From NCBI RefSeq assembly GCF_014654205.1, contig NZ_BNAW01000029.1:43363-107362 (forward strand): a DNA stretch of 64,000 nt, read 5' to 3'. This document shows positions 24,338 to 31,699 of the stretch, in pieces; positions within the stretch are counted from its first letter, which is position 1, and every line of letters begins with the position of its first letter. The stretch is from Amycolatopsis bullii (GTDB lineage: Bacteria; Actinomycetota; Actinomycetes; Mycobacteriales; Pseudonocardiaceae). The translations under genes and the position numbers were made by a program. The notes beneath the pieces are model-generated. The model did no database searches and had not been told where the DNA came from. It worked only from the letters and a program-made list of their open reading frames with translations.

Positions 24338-25405
24338 CTAGGGCCGGGCGCCCTGCGGCACCGGCACCCGGTGCAGCACCGCGCGCACGACGTCGGTCGC
24401 CGACCGGCGGGCCGCGTGGGCTTCCGTGGTCAGCACCAGGCGGTGCGCCAGCACCGGGACGGCCACCGTGTGCAGGTCGTCCGGCACCACGTACTCGCGG
24501 CCCGACAATGCGGCCTGCGCCCGCGCCGCGCGGACGAGGTGCAGCGTGGCCCGCGGGGACGCGCCGAGCCGGATCTCCGGGACACCGCGGGTGGCCGCGA
24601 CGACGTCGACGGCGTACCGGCGGACCTCCGGCGCGATGTGCACGCCGCGGACCGTCTCGATCAGCCTGTGCACGGTCTCGCCGTCGGACACCGGCTGCAG
24701 GTCTTCCAGCGGGTTGTGGCCGGCGTGCTCGTCGACCATGGCCAGCTCGGCCTGCTGGTCGGGGTAGCCGATGGAGACCCGCGCGGTGAACCGGTCGCGC
24801 TGGGCTTCGGGCAGCGCGTAGGTGCCTTCCATCTCGATTGGGTTCTGGGTCGCGATGACCATGAACGGCTGCTCGAGGCGGTAGGTCGAGGTGTCGACGG
24901 TGACCTGGTGCTCTTCCATGCACTCCAGCAGCGCCGACTGCGTCTTCGGCGAGGCGCGGTTGATCTCGTCGCCCACCACGATGTTCGCGAACACCGGGCC
25001 GGGGCGGAAGTCGAACTCGCCGGACTGGCGGTTGTAGATGGAGACGCCGGTGACGTCGCTCGGCAGCAGGTCGGGGGTGAACTGGATGCGGCTGACCGTG
25101 CAGTCGATCGACCGCGCGAGGGCCTTGGCCAGCGACGTCTTGCCGACGCCGGGCACGTCTTCGACCAGGAGGTGGCCTTCGGCGAGCAGCGTGACCAGCG
25201 CGATCCGGATGACGTCGGGTTTGCCGACCAGCACGCGCTCGACGTTGGCGGCGATCCGCCGGGCGGTGTCGTGCAGCTCGTCCAGCGGCACTCTGCCGGG
25301 GTGGCCGTGGACCCGGCCGTTGCCCGAGGGCTCCGCCGGGTAAGGCGGCCGCCCGGATGCCTGCTCGCCCGATCCGGGCGCGGCAGACTGGATTCTCGAC
25401 GTCAC
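24338..25405 (-). CDS. moxR: MoxR-family AAA+ ATPase
   Basis: 355 residues. Walker A is EDVPGVGKTSLAKALA and Walker B is VVGDEINRASPKTQSALLECMEE. Sensor 1 is MVIATQNPIEMEGTYALPEAQRDRF, diagnostic for MoxR. The C-terminal lid domain follows. MoxR proteins are chaperone-like ATPases that insert cofactors or activate partners, here probably DUF58 and the TgpA-like enzyme coded in the same operon. The N-terminal 40 residues are variable. GTG 25405 is preceded by AGGAGG 6 nt upstream. The gene is divergent from the ESX cassette. Confidence 0.94.
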   Translation of the reverse strand: MTSRIQSAAPGSGEQASGRPPYPAEPSGNGRVHGHPGRVPLDELHDTARRIAANVERVLVGKPDVIRIALVTLLAEGHLLVEDVPGVGKTSLAKALARSIDCTVSRIQFTPDLLPSDVTGVSIYNRQSGEFDFRPGPVFANIVVGDEINRASPKTQSALLECMEEHQVTVDTSTYRLEQPFMVIATQNPIEMEGTYALPEAQRDRFTARVSIGYPDQQAELAMVDEHAGHNPLEDLQPVSDGETVHRLIETVRGVHIAPEVRRYAVDVVAATRGVPEIRLGASPRATLHLVRAARAQAALSGREYVVPDDLHTVAVPVLAHRLVLTTEAHAARRSATDVVRAVLHRVPVPQGARP

Positions 25406-25631
25406 TCGACCTCCTGGTGGCGCATGGCCGCGCGCGTTGTGCGCACCGCCGGGCCGAAACGGCCCCCTCGCTGCTGTCCGCGCGCAGCGACCAGCCTTCC
25501 ACCCAGTGTGTCAAACCCGGGCGAACCGGGGGGTGGAACCCCGCGATGACACTGCGCAAGCAGCGACGATACCCCGAACGGGTGGGTGTTCACCCGATTC
25601 TGGGTGCTCCCGCTGACGTCCTGCTCTGTCG

Positions 25632-25637
25632 TATGCT
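25632..25637 (+). promoter_or_regulatory. possible -10 box of the ESX cassette
   Basis: TATGCT lies 41 bp before the first gene, with GGAGAGG at about 25660-25666 as ribosome site. A short palindrome GGGTG-TT-CACCC is found 40 bp further upstream. No -35 is clear. Confidence 0.3.
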
Positions 25638-25678
25638 GCGGTTCGAGGTCGCCCGGCTACGGAGAGGCGTAACCGCTT

Positions 25679-26020
25679 ATGAGCGAGGTGCTGCCCTACG
25701 ACTTGCGCGGCTTCGCGGTCGCGCCGGAGCTGGCCACGGACGCCTACGCGAAGCTCGGCCGGCTGCAGGACGTCGTCGGCGAGATGGTCCGCGAGGCCAA
25801 GGTGCTCGGCCGGAGCGTGCCGCTGGGCGGCGGGTACGCCGGGGAGATCGGCGCGTTCATGGCGGAGTATGGCATCGGTGGCCAGGGCTCGGCGGTGCAG
25901 CAGCTGACGGCGTTCGGCAAGGAGCTGGAGACGCTCAAGCGGCGGATCGGCGAGGCGCTGGCGAAGTACCAGCACGCGGACGAGCAGGCAGCCGAAGGGG
26001 TGGACTGCACGGGTGGATGA
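25679..26020 (+). CDS. PE/WXG-like small helical protein, possible type VII secretion substrate
   Basis: 113 residues, helical, about the length of a PE domain. The C-terminal helix reads ETLKRRIGEALAKYQHADEQ, in which YQHAD fits the YxxxD/E signal of ESX substrates. A Gly-rich turn GGGYAGEIG and GIGGQGS occupy the middle; a WxG is absent. It opens a four-gene unit with a DUF3558 lipoprotein, a PPE-like protein and EspG. PE and PPE partners usually pair as a heterodimer and use EspG as chaperone, so this is probably the PE-like partner. The homology itself is weak. Confidence 0.6.
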   Translation: MSEVLPYDLRGFAVAPELATDAYAKLGRLQDVVGEMVREAKVLGRSVPLGGGYAGEIGAFMAEYGIGGQGSAVQQLTAFGKELETLKRRIGEALAKYQHADEQAAEGVDCTGG

Positions 26021-26558
26021 GCGGCGGCGGACGGTCCGGTGGCTCGCGCCCGTCCTTCTTCTCTGGCTCGGCGGCTGCGGGCAGCACCCCGCCGAGGCCG
26101 GGCACACCTCCGCGTCGTCCCGGTCCGCCACGACCGCGCCACCGCCGGTCGCCTGGACCGGTCTCGCCGCGCTGGACCCCTGCACGCTGCTCACCCCGCA
26201 GGACCGGTCGACCGCCGGGATCGGCGTCCTCGGCAAGCCGAAGGAGATCGCCGGCGCCCGCGCGTGCGACTGGACCGTGCCCGGCAGCTTCGGGGTCACC
26301 GTGACCCTCAGCGCCACCGACGGCCTGGCCGACCTGGAGGTCGCGAAGAAGAACGTCACCAAGACCACGGTCGGCGCCCACCCCGCGCTGAAGGTCGCCG
26401 ACAAGAAGGCCGCCGACGGCACCTGCGCGGTCCTCCTCGGCGTCGGCGACGGCGCCAGCGTGCAGATCGACGTCAGCAACACCGGCTTCTCGGACACCCC
26501 GCTCGCCTGCCGTCGCGCGGGCACGGTGGCCGGGCTGGTCGAACCCAAGCTGCCCTGA
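26013..26558 (+). CDS. DUF3558 family lipoprotein
   Basis: 181 residues. Residues 1-21 are a signal peptide ending in the lipobox LGGC (Cys22), so the protein should be attached to the outer face of the membrane. A Ser/Thr/Pro linker is followed by LDPCTLLTPQDRSTAGI, the DUF3558 opening, with paired cysteines (DPCTLL/ARACDW and GTCAVL/PLACRR). The function is unknown; DUF3558 genes often stand beside ESX-linked genes in Pseudonocardiaceae. GTG 26013 overlaps the previous stop by 8 bp. Confidence 0.85.
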   Translation: MDERRRTVRWLAPVLLLWLGGCGQHPAEAGHTSASSRSATTAPPPVAWTGLAALDPCTLLTPQDRSTAGIGVLGKPKEIAGARACDWTVPGSFGVTVTLSATDGLADLEVAKKNVTKTTVGAHPALKVADKKAADGTCAVLLGVGDGASVQIDVSNTGFSDTPLACRRAGTVAGLVEPKLP

Positions 26559-26572
26559 CCAGGAGGTGCGCC

Positions 26573-27130
26573 GTGCCCGAACCACCCGTCCCGACCGCGC
26601 GGTACGAGGCCTACAGCCACGAGGCGATGGCCGCGGAGGTCGAGCGCGGCAACGACCCGGTCGCCGCGGGCGAGGCGGGCGCGCGCTGGGACGGGCTGGC
26701 GAAGCGGCTGCAGGAGTCCACCGCCGACGTCGCGGCGCTGATCGCGGCTTCGGACGAGCACTGGCGTGGCCAGGCGGGTGACGCGGCGCGCGCGGCGCTG
26801 GGCCGGGCCGCGCAGTGGCTCTCGCACTCCGCCGCCGTCTCGGCGTCGGTCGGCCAGGCGGTCGGGGCGCAGGCCGAGGTGGCCGCGCGGGCCCGGGCCG
26901 ACATGCCGCCGCCGGTGTCCTACGACCCGGCGTCGATGATCCGCGACGCGGCGTCCAGCGGGAGCGTGTTCGTGCTCGCCGGGCTGGCCGGGGAGATGGC
27001 GGCGCGCCGGGCCGAGGCGGAGGCCGCGCGGCAGAAGGCCATCGACGTCCTCCGGACCCGGGACACCGCGCTGCGCGGGCACGTGCCCGCCGAGGAGTTC
27101 CCCGCCCCGCCGGCGCTGGGGCGGGCTTGA
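26573..27130 (+). CDS. PPE/WXG100-like protein of a type VII secretion cassette
   Basis: 185 residues, Ala-rich helices. The turn SDEHWRGQAGDAARAAL contains a WxG (WRG) in the helix-turn-helix position of WXG100/PPE domains. The N-terminus YEAYSHEAMAAEVERGNDPVAAGEAGARWDGLA resembles the first PPE helix. AGGAGG sits 7 nt before GTG 26573. The gene overlaps the EspG gene by 4 bp. Probably exported together with the PE-like product of 25679. Confidence 0.6.
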   Translation: MPEPPVPTARYEAYSHEAMAAEVERGNDPVAAGEAGARWDGLAKRLQESTADVAALIAASDEHWRGQAGDAARAALGRAAQWLSHSAAVSASVGQAVGAQAEVAARARADMPPPVSYDPASMIRDAASSGSVFVLAGLAGEMAARRAEAEAARQKAIDVLRTRDTALRGHVPAEEFPAPPALGRA

Positions 27131-27852
27131 TCCGGATTTCGGCGTCGGCGTTCGACATCCTGTGGACCGACCTCGGCCACGACCGCCCGCCGGAACCGCT
27201 GAGCGTCCGCAGCGTCGGCGTGACCGATGCCGAACGCGCCGAGGTCCGGAAGGCCGTCTACGAGAATCTTGCTTCGCGGGGCCTTTATGACGGGTCCCGG
27301 CTGGAGCCGGCCCTGGCCGCGCGGCTGCAGCTGCTGGCGGACGCGGACGTGTTCGTCGCGTGCGAGGCGCTGGCGGACATGACGGCGTCGTTGCCGTTCC
27401 GAGCGGTGACGGCGGTCCGCGGGCGCCGCGGGGTGCTGGCGACCCAGCCGGAGCAGACGATCGGCCTGGACTCCATCAGCTCGGGCGAGCTCGCGACGGC
27501 GATCGTCGACGTCCTGCCGGAGCTGTCGGCGGGACCGGGGTACGGCATCAGCCTGCCGGCGTCGACGCTCGCTTCGGAGGTCGGGTCCGGAACGGCGTCG
27601 GCGCAGCTCGAGGAGGTCCGGGCGATCCAGGCGCGGCCGGTGTACGCGGCGGGGCAGTTCAGCGTGCTCCGCCGGTCGGCGTCGGGCCGGGTGGCGCGGG
27701 TGGGCGGCTTGACGTGGTTCGACACCGACGTCGGGGCGTACTGCGCGACGAAGACGCCGGGCCGGGGTGGGGCGGGGTGGGTGACCGTCAGCCCGGTGGA
27801 CAGCACCCGGCTCGCGGCCCGCGTCACGTCCCTCCTGAGCCCGGAAGACTGA
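27127..27852 (+). CDS. espG: EspG family ESX secretion chaperone
   Basis: 241 residues. ISASAFDILWTDLGHDRPPEPL at the N-terminus and GRVARVGGLTWFDTDVGAYCATKTPGRGGAGWVTVSPVDSTRLAARV near the C-terminus are the EspG pattern. EspG binds the tip of PE-PPE dimers in the cytosol and brings them to the secretion channel. It uses the start TTG 27127, whose TTGA overlaps the previous stop. No ESX channel genes (eccB-E, mycP) lie in the window, so the cassette must use a system coded elsewhere. Confidence 0.8.
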   Translation: MIRISASAFDILWTDLGHDRPPEPLSVRSVGVTDAERAEVRKAVYENLASRGLYDGSRLEPALAARLQLLADADVFVACEALADMTASLPFRAVTAVRGRRGVLATQPEQTIGLDSISSGELATAIVDVLPELSAGPGYGISLPASTLASEVGSGTASAQLEEVRAIQARPVYAAGQFSVLRRSASGRVARVGGLTWFDTDVGAYCATKTPGRGGAGWVTVSPVDSTRLAARVTSLLSPED

Positions 27853-27863
27853 GCCGCTTCAGC

Positions 27864-27916
27864 GCAGTGAATGACTCATTCCTGGCGTCCGACGCAAGGA
27901 ATGAGTCATTCACTGC
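27864..27916. repeat. 53-nt palindrome, site 1
   Basis: Arms 27864-27889 and 27891-27916 are inverted copies with one mismatch around a 1-nt centre. Each arm contains AATGACTCATT. It lies between convergent genes and could form a 26-bp hairpin that ends both transcripts. The stop codon of the leftward gene is inside the right arm. Confidence 0.85.
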
Positions 27917-28871
27917 GTGCGGCGAGCTTGACGGGCGGGCGCGGGCGGGCGGCGGCGGTGCGATAGGCGGAGACCAGTTCGGCGACTACCGCGCGTGGCT
28001 CGTTGCGCAATCGGCTCGGCACGGTCTGGACCAGGGCGATCCCGGCGGCGGCGTACCGGTTGTTGCGGGCGAGGGTGGCCGCGTAACCCGGTTGCCCGAA
28101 GTGGAACTCGTAGGAGTCGATCTCCCAGGCGAAGGCCACCTCGTCGCACCGGGCGTCCGGGGTGGCGATGTAACGGCCGTGCTCGTCGTGGACCTCGAAG
28201 TTCCAAACCGGCTCCGGCAGCCCGGTGCGGCGCCACAAGCCCATCGCCAGGCCTTCCGCCGCGGACCGGGCACCACGAGCGATTTCCCGGAGGACCGCGC
28301 GGGGCACTGCGGTTCCCCGGCGGCTGCCGGTTTCCAGCTCCGCGCTCAGCTCGGCCGGGTCGAGTCCGAGCTGCTGGACGGCTTCGGCGAGCAACGCCCG
28401 GATGGGCGGATGTTCGCGCAACCGCCGGCACTCGTCCAACACCGCTCGCGGTGCGGGGGCCAGCGGGAGCCCGTCGCGGTGGACCGGGACGGGCATGCGG
28501 GTGGTCCGCTCGACGAGGACGTAACCGCAGCTGGTGGTCTTCAGATGGGCGGGCAGGAGCAGGTGGACCGGTTCATCCGTGCCCACCTCCCGCCTCAGGC
28601 CTTGGCGCCGGCATGACTCCATACCGGTGATGATCGCGTTGTCACCGCAGTGGAGAAGGGCACCTTCGAGCAGCTGCCGACGTGTGGGCTCACCGGTGCG
28701 GAGCAGCACCACCCCTGGCAGGAGCCGCCGCCAGGGGCGGCCGGGAAGGCACCGCCGGTAGCTGGTCTCCTGTGGCACCCCCAAGGCTTCCAGCTGGGTC
28801 ACGGTGATCACGCCACGGCGGCTGGCGGCGAAGAGTCTCTCCGCGTCGCGAGTCCAAGATCTTCTGTCCAT
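27906..28871 (-). CDS. AbiEi-like winged-helix protein with DUF559-type C-terminal region
   Basis: 321 residues. The N-terminus (about 15-60: RGVITVTQLEALGVPQETSYRRCLPGRPWRRLLPGVVLL) is the AbiEi-type winged helix seen in type IV antitoxins. The C-terminal third (EVAFAWEIDSYEFHFG...NNRYAAAGIALVQTVPSRL) looks like a very-short-patch/DUF559 nuclease-like fold, with Glu and Asp in EID. Single-gene relatives are common in actinomycetes and no AbiEii toxin lies nearby, so it is an orphan of unknown role. The stop TGA (27906-27908) is provided by the intergenic palindrome. ATG 28871. Confidence 0.7.
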   Translation of the reverse strand: MDRRSWTRDAERLFAASRRGVITVTQLEALGVPQETSYRRCLPGRPWRRLLPGVVLLRTGEPTRRQLLEGALLHCGDNAIITGMESCRRQGLRREVGTDEPVHLLLPAHLKTTSCGYVLVERTTRMPVPVHRDGLPLAPAPRAVLDECRRLREHPPIRALLAEAVQQLGLDPAELSAELETGSRRGTAVPRAVLREIARGARSAAEGLAMGLWRRTGLPEPVWNFEVHDEHGRYIATPDARCDEVAFAWEIDSYEFHFGQPGYAATLARNNRYAAAGIALVQTVPSRLRNEPRAVVAELVSAYRTAAARPRPPVKLAARSE

Positions 28872-29270
28872 CCGCCGATCGTGACGGATGGGGCCGCGTT
28901 CGGAGGTGTCGTTGTGTGATCTGTGGACTACTCGGGGTATCTGCGTCCGGCTGTGGACAACCTGGCGGTGCAGTGAATGACTCATTCCTGGCGTCGGATG
29001 CAGTGAATGACTCATTCCTGACGTTGGGGCCGGCGCCCGGGGCCCCTGGTTCCCCACTTTGGGCCACCTGCGTCCCCCACGGAGCCCCACTTGGGGGGTG
29101 GAGGGTTCTGTCGCGGCCGTTATGCGGACGCGCGGGGAACAGCTGAGGTTGCTCCGGACCCCGGTGCGGGGGATCTTGGCCACCGTCCCCCACCATGCCC
29201 CCCACCAGGCCCCACCCGGCTGACCTGCGCAAACGGAACACACGACGGAGTGGTCTGCCCGTTTGTCGCG
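28872..29270. other. intergenic stretch before mraZ
   Basis: About 400 bp without a gene. It has tandem half-units of the palindrome family (28970-29026), then C-rich tracts such as CCCCACTT and CCCCCA repeated on the plus strand from 29050 to 29215. No coding signal is seen. The mraZ promoter starts at 29271. Confidence 0.6.
28970..29026 (+). repeat. tandem half-units of the 53-nt palindrome family
   Basis: GCAGTGAATGACTCATTCC occurs twice in direct order, at 28970 and 29000 (period 30 bp), followed by TGGCGTCGG and TGACGTTGG. These equal the left arm of the palindromes at 27864 and 33641, without the right arm. Confidence 0.8.
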
Positions 29271-29311
29271 TTGACTGTGGTGAAAAGTGGGGTACGGTGG
29301 TGGCCAGTGGG
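29271..29311 (+). promoter_or_regulatory. mraZ promoter with four 10-bp-spaced GTGG operator repeats
   Basis: TTGACT (29271-29276), a 16-nt spacer and TACGGT (29293-29298) form a good sigma-A promoter. Four direct repeats GTGGT/GTGGG start at 29277, 29287, 29297 and 29307, each separated by exactly 5 nt. This is the layout of MraZ operators known from other bacteria (TGGG-type repeats with 5-nt spacers). MraZ binding here would cover the spacer and the -10 box, so the dcw cluster is probably repressed by its own first gene. Confidence 0.75.
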
Positions 29312-29377
29312 GCGGAAGGGAAGCCCCGTGGCCGTCCGGGGTGGTTCGCCACCGTGGACGGTAGGGAGGTGGAGGCC

Positions 29378-29809
29378 GTGTTCCTCGGCACCCACACCCC
29401 GAAGCTGGACGACAAAGGGCGGCTCGCGCTGCCCGCGAAGTTCCGTGACGCCTTGGCGGGTGGGCTGATGCTTACCAAGGGGCAGGACCACTGCCTCTTC
29501 GTCTTCCCCCGCGCCGAGTTCGAGCAGATGGCGCGGAAGGTCGCCGAGGCCCCGTTCACGAACGAGGCGGTTCGGGCCTACCAGCGCTACCTGTTCGCCG
29601 GCACGGATGAACAACGCCCTGACGGGCAGGGGCGCATCACCATCGCGCCCGAGCTCCGCCGCTACGCGGGGCTCAGCAAGGAGTGCGTGGTGATCGGGGC
29701 GATCACCAGGCTGGAGATCTGGGACGCCCAAGCGTGGCAGGGCTACCTGGAGGAGCACGAAGACAGCTACGCGAAGGCTCGAGAGGAAGTACTGCCGGGC
29801 GTCTTCTAG
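29378..29809 (+). CDS. mraZ: transcriptional regulator MraZ
   Basis: 143 residues, two SpoVT/AbrB-like domains: THTPKLDDKGRLALPAKFRDAL at the N-terminus and DGQGRITIAPELRRYAGL in the middle. MraZ forms rings of such domains and binds direct repeats in front of its own gene. GTG 29378 is chosen because TAGGGAGG precedes it and the peptide then begins MFLGTHTPKLD like other MraZ proteins; longer upstream frames have no homology. First gene of the dcw cluster; the mraW RNA leader follows. Confidence 0.96.
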   Translation: MFLGTHTPKLDDKGRLALPAKFRDALAGGLMLTKGQDHCLFVFPRAEFEQMARKVAEAPFTNEAVRAYQRYLFAGTDEQRPDGQGRITIAPELRRYAGLSKECVVIGAITRLEIWDAQAWQGYLEEHEDSYAKAREEVLPGVF

Positions 29810-29885
29810 TCGTGCGGTCGCGGTGCACCTTCGTCGTCGGGGGACGAGAGGTTCGCCCGCCCGCGCGAGGAGGGGAAGCCCACCC

Positions 29886-29977
29886 GGATGCCGTGAGGCC
29901 TCTGTCCGCTCAATGGCCCTGGTGCACCTTCCCCGGTACCAGGTCAGCAGCGGGCGGACAGGGACCTGACGGCATCC
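29886..29977 (+). ncRNA. mraW RNA motif (5' leader of rsmH)
   Basis: Between mraZ and rsmH the RNA can fold with outer stem 29886-29894/29969-29977 (9 bp), second stem 29902-29909/29954-29961 (8 bp) and terminal hairpin 29918-29923/29938-29943. Position in actinobacteria directly before mraW and the nested stems agree with the published mraW RNA motif, whose function is unknown. The 9-bp and 8-bp stems are perfect. Confidence 0.75.
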
Positions 29978-30023
29978 GTCATATTTCCCCCGGGCCGCCC
30001 AGGCGAGAGAGGGGGAGACCACG

Positions 30024-30971
30024 ATGACCGAGCACGTCCCGGTGCTGCTCGACCGGATCGTCGAGCTGTTCACCCCCGTGTTCGCCGACCGCGACGGCGT
30101 CCTCGTCGACGCGACGGTCGGCCTCGGCGGGCATTCGGACGCCCTTCTGGAGGCCTTCCCGCGGCTGCGGCTCGTCGCGCTGGACCGCGACCCCGCCGCA
30201 CTCGAGAAGTCGCGAGAACGCCTGGCCCGCCACGGCGACCGCGTCGACTTCGTGCACACGGTCTACGACGGGCTTCCCGAAGCCCTCCGCAGCGTGGGCC
30301 TGAGCCACGCCGACGGCATCCTGTTCGACCTCGGCGTCTCGTCGATGCAGCTGGACCGGACCGAGCGCGGGTTCGCCTACGCCAAGGACTCCCCGCTCGA
30401 CATGCGGATGGACCCGACGACCGGGTTCACCGCCGCCGACGTCCTCAACACCTACGCGCCCGGCGAGCTGGTCCGGATCCTGCGCGACTACGGCGAGGAA
30501 CGCTTCGCGCAGCGGATCGTCAAGAGCGTCGTCAAAGCCCGCGAACAGGAGCCGTTCACCACCAGCGGGCGCCTGGTCGAGCTGCTCTACGACGCCGTCC
30601 CGGCCGCCACCCGCCGCACCGGCGGGCATCCGGCCAAGCGCACCTTCCAGGCGTTGCGGATCGAGGTCAACGGCGAGCTCGAGGTGCTCCGCCGCGCCAT
30701 GCCGGCGGCGCTGGGCGCCCTGAAGGTCGGCGGCCGGATCGTCGTCGAGTCGTACCAGTCCCTGGAAGACCGGCTGGTCAAGCAGGCGCTGGCCGAGCTC
30801 GCGAAGTCCCGCACCCCGGAAGGGCTCCCGGTGGAGCTGCCGGGGCACGGACCGGAGCTGAAGCTCCTCACGCGCGGCGCCGAGAAGGCCGGCGAAGAGG
30901 AGATCGAACGGAACCCGCGTGCCGCCTCGGTGCGGCTGCGGGCCGCAGAGAGGATCGGAGAGCCGCGATGA
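30024..30971 (+). CDS. rsmH: 16S rRNA (cytosine-1402-N4)-methyltransferase
   Basis: 315 residues (also called mraW). EHVPVLLDRIVELF, then motif I DATVGLGGHSDALLE with the SAM loop, ILFDLGVSSMQLDRTERGFAYAKDSPLDMRMD, the strongest family signature, and HPAKRTFQALRIEVNGEL follow in the usual order. It methylates C1402 in the ribosomal P site. GGGGGAG lies 7 nt before ATG 30024. Its stop overlaps the ftsL start by 4 bp. Confidence 0.97.
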   Translation: MTEHVPVLLDRIVELFTPVFADRDGVLVDATVGLGGHSDALLEAFPRLRLVALDRDPAALEKSRERLARHGDRVDFVHTVYDGLPEALRSVGLSHADGILFDLGVSSMQLDRTERGFAYAKDSPLDMRMDPTTGFTAADVLNTYAPGELVRILRDYGEERFAQRIVKSVVKAREQEPFTTSGRLVELLYDAVPAATRRTGGHPAKRTFQALRIEVNGELEVLRRAMPAALGALKVGGRIVVESYQSLEDRLVKQALAELAKSRTPEGLPVELPGHGPELKLLTRGAEKAGEEEIERNPRAASVRLRAAERIGEPR

Positions 30972-31699
30972 CCGCTCCCGCGAAGTCCTCCCGTCGCCGG
31001 GCCGCGCCGGCGACAGGGAGCCGTCGCACCGAGGCCGCCCGCACCTCGACGACCGTCGAGCCGGACCAGCAGCCGGCGCCGGCGCCGTCACGGCGTGGGT
31101 CGCGAGGCCGCACGTCCGCGGCCGAGCGCGCCTACGCCCGCCGTGCGCAGCGTGCCGACCTGCTGAAGGAACGCGAGGCGCGCCCGGAGCCGAAGGCCCG
31201 GCCGGCCGAGGCGGTGGAGAAGCCGAAGCTCAAGCTGAAGCTGCTGCTGCCGAAGTCGCGCGCGTCGTTCGTGCTGATGATGATGGCGCTGCTGGCCGCC
31301 GGCGTGGCGACCACGCTGTGGCTGACCACGCAGGCGATCGCCGACTCCTACCGGCTCGAGCAGCTGCGCACCACCAACGCGAACCTGGCCGAGCAGAAGG
31401 AACAGCTGCAGCGCGACGTCGCCAAGGCCGAGTCGCCCGCTTCGCTGGCCCCCGCGGCCCAGCAGCTGGGCATGGTGCCCGGCGGTGACCCGGCGCGCAT
31501 CGTCGTCGGCCCGGACGGGAAGACCTCGCTCGTCGGCGAGCCCAAGAAGGCCAAGGCGGACGCTCCCGTCGTGCCGGCCGCGCCGCCCGCCGCGCCCGCG
31601 GCGGGTACGCAGTCGCAGCAGGGCGCGCCGATCGAGGGCGACCAGCCCGCCGTGCCCGCCGAGGAACAGCCGCCGGCCCAGCCGGGAGGCGGCCAGTGA
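30968..31699 (+). CDS. ftsL: FtsL-like septum protein
   Basis: 243 residues. A basic, disordered N-terminus (about 1-98) with repeated Lys-Leu (KPKLKLKLLLPK) precedes one transmembrane helix (FVLMMMALLAAGVATTLWLTT), then a leucine-zipper-like coiled coil (YRLEQLRTTNANLAEQKEQLQRDV) and a Pro/Ala/Gln-rich tail. Topology and position between rsmH and ftsI identify FtsL, which links FtsQ and FtsB to FtsW-FtsI. It is long compared with FtsL of proteobacteria, as in other actinomycetes. ATGA overlap with rsmH. Confidence 0.88.
   Translation: MTAPAKSSRRRAAPATGSRRTEAARTSTTVEPDQQPAPAPSRRGSRGRTSAAERAYARRAQRADLLKEREARPEPKARPAEAVEKPKLKLKLLLPKSRASFVLMMMALLAAGVATTLWLTTQAIADSYRLEQLRTTNANLAEQKEQLQRDVAKAESPASLAPAAQQLGMVPGGDPARIVVGPDGKTSLVGEPKKAKADAPVVPAAPPAAPAAGTQSQQGAPIEGDQPAVPAEEQPPAQPGGGQ

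Noticed and set aside
27864..29026. Ends of an insertion sequence
   Set aside because: The inverted repeats meet at their centre and no transposase lies between any two copies that would fit an element.
28872..29377. Small gene before mraZ
   Set aside because: Frames start within repeats or C-rich tracts and lack coding periodicity; the promoter signals of mraZ occupy the right part.
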